From positions 1 to 13,079 of the forward strand of contig JBASRM010000664.1 in the NCBI GenBank assembly GCA_049273835.1: a stretch of 13,079 nt of DNA, read 5' to 3'. Each line of letters begins with the position of its first letter. The stretch's first letter is position 1. The stretch comes from Onstottus_A sp049273835. GTDB taxonomy: Bacteria > Acidobacteriota > Blastocatellia > UBA7656. Under the pieces are notes generated by a model. It was given only the letters and a program-made list of their open reading frames with translations, made no database searches and was not told the DNA's origin. Positions 9,201 to 13,079 of the stretch are shown one piece after another. Both the position numbers and the translations under genes were made by a program.

Positions 9201-12200
9201 CTGAGCGGTAAATTGGTACACGGGCGCGAATGGATCTCACACGCTATTGCGTCGAAGAACACGAGGCGGTGACGACCTCGGTCAAGCCCTCCTAGCAGGG
9301 CGTCGTCAGATAATACAAGTAGCGGGTTGGAGTCATCGAGAATGAGACTTAGACGGTGAGGGGGATCGAGCGGGTCTAGTGGCAAATACGCAGCACCTGT
9401 TTTGAAGCAGGCTATGACGCTCGTGAGGAAGTCCAGCGACCGATGCATGGCGATGCCGATGACCGATTCAGGGCCTGCGCCTCGCTCTAGCAGATAGTGC
9501 GCCAGCCGGTTCGCGCACATATTCAACTCTTCATAGGTGAGATCTTTGTCCTGGCAACCGGCTGCTTTCGCCTGCGGAGCTCGCTCCACCTGCTGCTCGA
9601 ATAGCTCGTGCATCAGTTGTTCTGAGGGGTACTCTGTGGCCGTCTGAATCCACTCCACTAAAATCTGATTCTTCTCGGCCTCGCTGAGCATTTCCAATTT
9701 ACTGATCTTTTTGTCAGCGTCTTCCGCTATTGATTCAAGTAATCTCTCGTAATGCCTGATCATCCTCTCGATTGTTGTTTCCTCAAACAAATCGCTGTCA
9801 TATTCGAGCGAACCTCTCACTCCTTCTGCTGTATCTGTCAATGTCAGATCCAAATCGAACTTCGCTGTGCCGCTTCCGAGCACCCAGTACTGCAGTTTCA
9901 GATCTTTAAGTTTCAGCGGCTCTCTTGGCGCATTTTGCAGTGTGAACATGACCTGGAATAACGGGGTTCTGCTCAAATCCCTCCTCGGCTGTAGCTCCTC
10001 TACTAGCTTCTCGAACGGTACGTCCTGATTTGCATATGCACCTAACGCTACTTCCCTCTCTCTTCTCATTAGCTCCCGGAAGCTCGGATCCCCCCCTAAA
10101 TCCGTCCTCATCACCAACGTGTTTACGAAAAACCCTATCAGCTCTTCCGTCTCCACTCGGTTGCGATTGGCTATCGGCGTCCCTATCACTATGTCTTCCT
10201 GCCCGCTGTACCGATACAAAAGCGCGTTGAATCCAGCCAGCAGCGTCATAAACAGGGTCGCTCCTTCTTTGCGGCTCAATCGCTTTAACTTCTCGCTTAC
10301 CTCCTTTTTTATCCTTATCTCTTTTTCTCCCCCTCTCCGACTCCCTCTCTCCTTCCTCACCTTATCTATTGGCAGCTCCAGTTCCACTGGTGCTCCCTCC
10401 AACTGCTTCCTCCAGTACTTCATCTGTTCTTCTATCACTTCTCCCGTCAGATATTCTCTCTGCCATCTCGCATAATCCGCATACTGTATCTCCAACTCCC
10501 TCAGCGGCGTCTCCCTTCCTTCGCTATAAGCTTCATACAACTTGCTCATCTCTCCCAGGAATATCCCTGATGACCACCCGTCGCTGATTATGTGGTGCAT
10601 CACCACCACCAAAATGTGCTGCTGTTCGGCCAGGCTGATCAACGTGACTCTCATCAGCGGGCCTATCGACAGGTCGAACGGCAGCTCCGACTCTCGCTTG
10701 ATGATCTGCTGCGCCCCATCTTGTTTGCCCGATTCATCGAGACCACTGAGGTCCACAACTGCTACTCCGATCTCGCCTGTCTCTTCGACCTGCTGCGCCG
10801 GCTTGCCCGCGATTTCCACAAAGGTCGTCCGCAGAACTTCATGTCTTCTCACTATCTCGCTGAAGGCCCGCTCCAAGGCGCTTAGATCGAGCCTGCCGCT
10901 GAGCCGGGCCGCGAAGGGTATGTTGTAGACCGATCCTCCGGGCTCGAGCTGCTCCAGAAACCACACTCTCTGCTGGGAGAATGAAAGCGGCAGGCGTTCA
11001 TTCCTCGGCGTTTTCCCGATCGGAGGAATAGTCTGCGTATCCGCGCGCGAGATTCTCGATTCAATAATGCGAGACAGACCAATCAACGTCGGATTTTCGA
11101 ATATGGCGAGGAGCGGCAAGTCTATCGAAAATACGTCTCTTATTCTCGAAACGACCTGAGCAGCGAGCAGCGAATGCCCGCCCAAAGCGAAGAAGTTATC
11201 GTAGAGACCTGCTCTCTCTACCTGAAGCAACTCGGCCCAGATCGTCTCCAACACTTGTTGAATTGCAGTGCGCGGGGCAGTGAAGTCCTCATCGTCCTCG
11301 GGGCCCGTGAACTCCGGAACGGGCAGCTTTTTCCGGTCAACCTTGCCGCTTGGCGTCAACGGTATTTCGTCCAGCTTGATTAGCACCGCCGGCACCATGT
11401 AATCTGGCAGCCTGTTCTTCAAATACTGTTGTAATTCCTGAACGGACTCTGCAAAGCCGTCCTTGTTCACAACATAGGCCGCCAGGCGTTGCTCTCCCAA
11501 TTGCGGTTCTGTTGCCGTCACGACCGCATCTTTCACCGAATCGTGTTCAGCAAGGACCGCTTCGATTTCACCGATTTCGACTCTGTAGCCTCTTATCTTG
11601 ATCTGTGTGTCATTTCTTCCAATGAACTCAATAGCTCCATCCGGCAATAGCCTGCCGATGTCGCCCGTCTTATAGGTCCGCAAGCTGTCGCCGTCAGGAT
11701 CAGGAAGGAAAGCGCGCCGCGTCAGCTCTTCTTGTCTCCAGTAACCAATTGCAAGGTGCTTGCTTCGAATGCCGATCTCACCACGGACTGCTCCCGGCCT
11801 GCCGCTTTCATCGAGCAAGAGGATTTGCGTGTCTTCAACTGCGTACCCGACCGGAATGGCATTGCGTTTGACCTTCGTGTCCTTGCCGATCACGAACTGC
11901 AACCCGAGGGTTGATTCGGTGGGACCTAGCCCGTTGATGAATACGCAATGCGGGGCAAACCGCTGTCTGTATTCCTCCACATCTCTCTTGTAGACCGCTT
12001 CGCCTCCGAGCACGACAAGACGCAGGCTCGGGAATTGTTCCGGCCCGCTCAGGCTTCTTAAGAAATATCTGTATACAGTTGGTGTGGAGTGATAGATGGT
12101 AACTCCCTGGTTTAGCATCCAATCGGCAAACCGGACCAGTCCTTCTTGTCGCAGGTCGACAGGAAACAGCCCCGCCCCATTGAGCAATGCTCCGAAGATG

Positions 12201-13079
12201 TCCATTATGGCTGCGTCAAAGCAGTAGGACGACAACAGGCTGAGCTTGTCTTCTGGACTTATCGCGAGATTGTTGGTGTAGTTCCTTATGAAGTGCAGGA
12301 CGTTGCGATGGTTCTGCATCACACCTTTGGGCCGGCCGGTAGTGCCCGATGTATACAGTACGTAAGCAAGGCGGTCAGGATTTAGGTCAGGGAAAGGTGG
12401 GGCGCCCACAACATCGACCAGGCTTGGGTCATCGATATTGATGATGCGAATCCGCTCGCTCGCCAGAGCCTGTGCGAGACGCAGATTCTTGCTGTTGGTG
12501 AGAATGGCCGCCGCCTCCGAGTCTTCCAGCATGTAGGCAATTCGATCTGCGGGATAATATGGATCCAGCGGGACATAAGTCTTGCCGGCCTTCAACGCGC
12601 CCAGCATTCCGGCAACCATCGGCGCGTCGCGGTCGAATAGCAGCGCGACCCTCTCGGGCGCCGCTCCGAGCAACCTGAGCGCGGTTTGAGCCACGGCATC
12701 GCTTTGAGCATTGAGATCCGCATAGGTCCACTCGTAATTCGGCGTCTTCACCGCTACTTTGTCCGGGTATTGCCGCGCCTGCATTGCGAAGCGGTCAGGA
12801 ATGGACTGCTCGATATGTTCTCTTTCGAATTCGGTGAATAACCTCGGCCGTGGAATGCTCCGTTGTTGAATTCTTATCTCACGTTGTTGTGAATCGCTGA
12901 GCAGCGGAATCGCCGCGATGCGGTGATTGGGGTCGGCGGCGATTGCTTCGAGCAGATTGCGAAAATGCCCGGCCATCGCCGTTATCGTCGAAGAGTCGAA
13001 AAGATCCTTGTTGTAAATAAACTGGAGTCGGATGCAGTCGTTTTGTTCCGCCGCTAGCAGCGAAAGGTCGAACTTGGAT
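3143..13079 (-). CDS. Multimodular NRPS, 5' end outside the window: (C)-A-T-C-A-T-C-A-T-C-tail
   Basis: Assembles a peptide on phosphopantetheine arms. Residues are numbered from the Met at 12976, which is not the true start: the frame stays open to 13079 and those 34 codons encode the end of a C domain (SKFDLSL, NKDLFDSSTI). Order: C1 end; A1 about 47-552; T1 with Ser602 in LGGHSL; C2 about 660-1100 (HHIISDG, His795); A2 about 1119-1628; T2 with Ser1674; C3 about 1731-2175 (HHIISDG, His1867); A3 about 2192-2698; T3 with Ser2744; C4 about 2800-3238 (HHIVSDA, His2937); a charged tail to the TAG at 3145-3143. All three A domains keep the YTSG(T/S)TG(R/K)PKG loop and the A10 lysine. There is no E, MT or TE domain. 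Ending on a C domain means the peptide must pass to a carrier on another protein, most simply the NRPS encoded downstream. No frameshift is seen. The family call is certain; the product is unknown. Confidence 0.97.
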   Translation of the reverse strand, partial: SKFDLSLLAAEQNDCIRLQFIYNKDLFDSSTITAMAGHFRNLLEAIAADPNHRIAAIPLLSDSQQREIRIQQRSIPRPRLFTEFEREHIEQSIPDRFAMQARQYPDKVAVKTPNYEWTYADLNAQSDAVAQTALRLLGAAPERVALLFDRDAPMVAGMLGALKAGKTYVPLDPYYPADRIAYMLEDSEAAAILTNSKNLRLAQALASERIRIINIDDPSLVDVVGAPPFPDLNPDRLAYVLYTSGTTGRPKGVMQNHRNVLHFIRNYTNNLAISPEDKLSLLSSYCFDAAIMDIFGALLNGAGLFPVDLRQEGLVRFADWMLNQGVTIYHSTPTVYRYFLRSLSGPEQFPSLRLVVLGGEAVYKRDVEEYRQRFAPHCVFINGLGPTESTLGLQFVIGKDTKVKRNAIPVGYAVEDTQILLLDESGRPGAVRGEIGIRSKHLAIGYWRQEELTRRAFLPDPDGDSLRTYKTGDIGRLLPDGAIEFIGRNDTQIKIRGYRVEIGEIEAVLAEHDSVKDAVVTATEPQLGEQRLAAYVVNKDGFAESVQELQQYLKNRLPDYMVPAVLIKLDEIPLTPSGKVDRKKLPVPEFTGPEDDEDFTAPRTAIQQVLETIWAELLQVERAGLYDNFFALGGHSLLAAQVVSRIRDVFSIDLPLLAIFENPTLIGLSRIIESRISRADTQTIPPIGKTPRNERLPLSFSQQRVWFLEQLEPGGSVYNIPFAARLSGRLDLSALERAFSEIVRRHEVLRTTFVEIAGKPAQQVEETGEIGVAVVDLSGLDESGKQDGAQQIIKRESELPFDLSIGPLMRVTLISLAEQQHILVVVMHHIISDGWSSGIFLGEMSKLYEAYSEGRETPLRELEIQYADYARWQREYLTGEVIEEQMKYWRKQLEGAPVELELPIDKVRKERGSRRGGEKEIRIKKEVSEKLKRLSRKEGATLFMTLLAGFNALLYRYSGQEDIVIGTPIANRNRVETEELIGFFVNTLVMRTDLGGDPSFRELMRREREVALGAYANQDVPFEKLVEELQPRRDLSRTPLFQVMFTLQNAPREPLKLKDLKLQYWVLGSGTAKFDLDLTLTDTAEGVRGSLEYDSDLFEETTIERMIRHYERLLESIAEDADKKISKLEMLSEAEKNQILVEWIQTATEYPSEQLMHELFEQQVERAPQAKAAGCQDKDLTYEELNMCANRLAHYLLERGAGPESVIGIAMHRSLDFLTSVIACFKTGAAYLPLDPLDPPHRLSLILDDSNPLLVLSDDALLGGLDRGRHRLVFFDAIACEIHSRPCTNLPLRARPDNLAYLIYTSGSTGKPKGAMIHQRGMLNHLYAKIVDLAISGDDTIAQNASQCFDISIWQMLAGLLVGASVQIIPSQESRDPEKLVEQVSKRRVTILEVVPAMLRAIIESLKERGSEGGSEMSELRWLVATGEALEASLCTQWLRLRPRVKIINAYGPTECSDDVTHEVIQAPPAEGVRYASIGRPVANTIIYILGKDQTVVPVGVAGEICVAGEGVGRGYLGESARTAEVFVADKFSGGFGRRLYRTGDIGKWRSDGRIDYLGRKDEQVKIRGFRIELAEIECSLGQHPQVKECAVVLGQALNEDKSLLAYVVPYQQGAAKAGDLRAFLKQTLPEYMIPSAFVMIEHLPLTSNGKLDRKSLPGPTQSRDDLGSGYVAPRSLVEQAMTEIWSQVLQVEQVGVHDNFFELGGHSLLATQLLSRLRHMLKVEVSLRKLFEFPTVAELGQVIEKDLQSGQGQEISTIQRASREGPLPLSFAQERLWFLDQFEPGSSFYSIPMALRLIGPLDVDALQWALDEVVRRHESLRTVFASSNGRPFQRILERGSLEIQVTELGEIAEPELGMRVQQIVIREARQAFNLERGPLIRVSLIRLSGQEHVLVVVMHHIISDGWSMGLLVKEVASLYRSYRTGERPELEEPPVQYADYALWQREWLQGEVLERQLTYWRQELDGHRAVLELPSDRPRPAIQSYRGARERQEIPAEVMADLMRMTREEGATLFMLLLAAFQVLLYRYSAQEDISVGTPIAGRNRFETESLVGLFVNTLVMRVDLSGEPSFRELVGRVREVVIGAFTNQDVPFEKLVEELNPERSMSHSPLFQVMFTLQNAEIEMPQLPDLRLDVLACDTATSKFDLSLDVYEGQRGLVCTFEYNTDLFDASTIKRFASHFRTLLEGISADPNRRISDLVLLNESEQHQLISGWNDTEKDYAHGRCVNELFEAHAESNPDDVAAAFHHLTITYGELNRRSNQVAHFLRQLGVGPDVPVGIYLECSIDVLVAVFGILKAGGAYVPLDAAYPKERLALLVEDSGLTTVVTQSRLSAQLPPFVRHVVRLDRDWEAISGYSPESPPLVASPDNLAYVVYTSGSTGKPKGVMISHRSLVNAFQAWQESYRLGSDCKSHLQMASFSFDVFAGDLVRALCSGGTLILCPRELLLEPEKLYELMLRERVDAAEFVPAVVRQLVGYVAERGLSFDFMKLLVVGSDTWNVWEFEQLKSYCGDTTRVINSYGVSEAAVDSCYFESTQIQLSPGGLVPLGRPFGNTHLHVLDPKLRPAPVGVAGELFIGGLGLARGYLNQPELTAERFVANPFNELGGSRLYRTGDCARRLADGTVEFLGRLDNQVKIRGFRIELGEIETALSEHPAVREAVVAASEARQGNRILVAYTVAHIGQSIRTAELRSFLKERLPEHMIPSVFVEMERMPLSPNGKLDRRALPAPGAARPDLEQTFVGPRNYIEETLNAIWIEVLKIDRVGINDNFFDLGGHSLLATQMISRLRKQFDIELPLRSLFENPTIAELGESVDAVIRGGRHGEIKPITPAPKDKPLQLSFAQERLWFLNRLQPGNPFYNSPAAVRLFGRLDVQALEKSLAEIVRRHEVLRTTFPTVDGAPALLISPPQPLSLPVIDIGRVPVGERETRARLLINEEVMRHFDLENGPLLRAVLLRLAEQDHVLIFTTHHIVSDAWSMDVLVREAVTLYEAFSNNRPSPLADLTVQYTDFTAWQREWMRGEVLNSHLDYWKQQLSGAPARLQLPTDRPRSSAQNYRGNRLTLPLSRSLLDPLKELTRRSGATLFMGLLAAFQTLLYRYTCQDDIVVGTAIAGRGRAETEGLIGFFINMLVMRADLSGAPRFLDVLSRVRETALGAYAHQDLPFEKLVDALQPRRDPGVSPLFQVAFGLQNTPAPHVQLPGLEVRPVGFEEQAVRYDLTLWVWELPDGLTAAWTYSTDLFNESTIIRMHQHYDALLLNIVADPEERVNALEMLTEAEREQKAIDERESHDLKLESLMTSKRTAIGITSERA
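3260..4578 (-). other. C4 terminal condensation domain lacking its own A-T partner
   Basis: A full-length condensation domain closing the protein: LSFAQERLWFLNR, RRHEVLRTTF, THHIVSDAWS with His2937, YTDFTAWQ, GTAIAGRGRAE and DLPFEKLVDAL. The catalytic His is present, but the usual Gly of HHxxxDG is Ala2942, a mild change. Because no A or T follows in the same protein, C4 must use an acceptor on a separate protein. The natural candidate is the A domain and presumed carrier of the NRPS starting at 1938. Confidence 0.9.
4640..4850 (-). other. T3 carrier protein domain
   Basis: Peptidyl carrier with DNFFDLGGHSLLATQ; Ser2744 is the attachment residue. It is the last carrier encoded by this gene; the growing chain is handed from here to C4. 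Confidence 0.93.
4880..6404 (-). other. A3 adenylation domain, code DVGEVGSVDK, predicted ornithine
   Basis: Activates the residue loaded on T3 (Ser2744). The core loop is YVVYTSGSTGKPKG. Pocket residues are Asp2389, Val2390, Gly2393, Glu2432, Val2459, Gly2461, Ser2486, Val2494, Asp2495 and Lys2687. The established ornithine code from Bacillus peptide synthetases is DVGEIGSIDK, so this differs only by two Ile-to-Val changes. The usual GPTE motif is replaced by GVSE, which is also typical of ornithine/lysine-type domains. Ornithine is the best call, with diaminobutyrate or lysine as alternatives. Confidence 0.88.
6450..7788 (-). other. C3 condensation domain
   Basis: Links the chain on T2 to the amino acid on T3. 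Motifs in order: LSFAQERLWFLDQ, RRHESLRTVF, MHHIISDGWS (His1867), YADYALWQ, GTPIAGRNRFE and DVPFEKLVEEL. All are intact and of the L-donor kind, which agrees with the absence of an epimerase in the module before it. Confidence 0.93.
7850..8071 (-). other. T2 carrier protein domain
   Basis: Peptidyl carrier with DNFFELGGHSLLATQ; Ser1674 carries the phosphopantetheine arm. It follows A2 directly and leads into C3 through a short linker. Confidence 0.93.
8090..9622 (-). other. A2 adenylation domain, code DIWEVTADDK, probably a short basic amino acid
   Basis: Activates the residue loaded on T2 (Ser1674). The core loop is LAYLIYTSGSTGKPKG. Pocket residues, aligned by hand to GrsA, are Asp1316, Ile1317, Trp1320, Glu1359, Val1390, Thr1392, Ala1416, Asp1424, Asp1425 and Lys1617. 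Three acidic side chains besides the amine-binding Asp point to a cationic side chain. From memory, the code is close to one assigned to 2,4-diaminobutyrate in pseudomonad siderophore synthetases; I could not check this. Ornithine or diaminopropionate remain possible. Confidence 0.85.
9680..10997 (-). other. C2 condensation domain with unusual codon use
   Basis: Forms the peptide bond between the residue on T1 and the amino acid on T2. It opens with LSFSQQRVWFLEQ and has RRHEVLRTTF, MHHIISDGWS (catalytic His795), YADYARWQ and DVPFEKLVEELQPRRD, so all usual motifs are intact and of the L-donor kind. Between about 9920 and 10510 its codons differ from the rest of the gene: all nine isoleucines are ATA and 16 of 23 arginines are AGA or AGG by hand count. 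Around 10260-10560 the plus strand is nearly all pyrimidine, which corresponds to a charged stretch rich in Lys, Arg and Glu. Confidence 0.93.
11060..11290 (-). other. T1 carrier protein domain
   Basis: Peptidyl carrier domain with the phosphopantetheine site DNFFALGGHSLLA; Ser602 is the attachment residue. The His after the Gly pair (GGHS) is typical of carriers not followed by an epimerase, which agrees with the L-type C2 that follows. Confidence 0.93.
11312..12838 (-). other. A1 adenylation domain, specificity code DAMHVGGLGK (substrate not recognised)
   Basis: Activates an amino or related acid as its adenylate and loads T1 (Ser602). The A3 core reads YVLYTSGTTGRPKG. Aligned by hand to the GrsA pocket, the residues are Asp254, Ala255, Met258, His296, Val322, Gly324, Gly349, Leu357, Gly358 and Lys545. 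Asp254 indicates an alpha-amino acid. I do not recognise the full code. The domain differs from A2 and A3 in its entry linker (FTEFEREHIEQSIPDRF, where the others have a LFE(A/Q) type) and in YHSTPTVYRYF at the fifth core region, so it belongs to a different adenylation subgroup. Confidence 0.85.
12871..13079 (-). other. C1: C-terminal end of a condensation domain (partial)
   Basis: The right-edge codons, in frame with the big NRPS, read SKFDLSL, then LQFIYNKDLFDSSTI, then GHFRNLLEAIAADPNHRI. This is the standard end of a condensation domain, matching the same stretch in C2, C3 and C4 (for example KFDLSLDVYEG and YNTDLFDASTI in C3). It shows that A1 belongs to an elongation module and is not a stand-alone loading A domain. 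The HHxxxDG motif lies outside the window. Confidence 0.9.

Noticed and set aside
10260..10560. Simple-sequence or CRISPR-like repeat suggested by the CT-rich run
   Set aside because: There is no regular unit or spacing; the run encodes a normal charged part of the C2 domain in purine-rich codons.
12974..12976. Taking the Met at 12976 as the real start of NRPS 1
   Set aside because: The frame continues upstream to the window edge with clear C-domain sequence (SKFDLSL, NKDLFDSSTI), so this is an internal methionine.
3143..13079. Mobile element, tRNA or integration site within the window
   Set aside because: No transposase, tRNA cloverleaf, terminal inverted repeats or att-like duplications were seen; the region is continuous NRPS coding sequence.

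Overview
The window holds part of a nonribosomal peptide synthetase (NRPS) operon, read entirely from the minus strand (right to left). Three genes are visible. A giant NRPS enters from the right edge and ends at 3143. A complete 346-residue Fe(II)/2-oxoglutarate dioxygenase of the TauD/SyrP type lies at 2069-3109. The first 646 codons of a second NRPS start at 1938 and leave through the left edge. Almost every base is coding. The only gaps are 33 nt (3110-3142) and 130 nt (1939-2068).

NRPS 1 reads (C1 end)-A1-T1-C2-A2-T2-C3-A3-T3-C4-tail. The C domains are of the ordinary L-amino-acid-accepting kind, the carrier domains all carry LGGHSL, and no epimerase, methyltransferase, ketosynthase or thioesterase is seen. 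The specificity residues read DAMHVGGLGK (A1, not recognised), DIWEVTADDK (A2, acidic pocket, diaminobutyrate-like) and DVGEVGSVDK (A3, one or two conservative changes from the ornithine code). The visible product section is therefore X-(basic)-(ornithine-like), a cationic peptide segment.

The most interesting part is the junction between the two synthetases. NRPS 1 ends on an orphan C domain with its own tail. NRPS 2 starts with a condensation-like domain whose HHxxxDG catalytic motif is destroyed (PSMCADR). The dioxygenase gene sits between them. One reading is that C4 makes the bond to the residue loaded by NRPS 2, while the degenerate domain is a non-catalytic platform that docks the hydroxylase on the carrier protein, as proposed for the interface domains of siderophore synthetases. 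The C-terminal tail of NRPS 1 also resembles the N-terminus of the dioxygenase, and both ORFs are in the same frame with two stops between them. This suggests a split fusion or a paired docking element.

The organism cannot be fixed. GC content is middling (about half to mid-fifties by eye), Shine-Dalgarno sites are clear, and the style suits Acidobacteriota, Cyanobacteria or Myxobacteria. Codon use is mosaic: the C2 section has all-ATA isoleucine and mostly AGA/AGG arginine codons, unlike C4 in the same gene.
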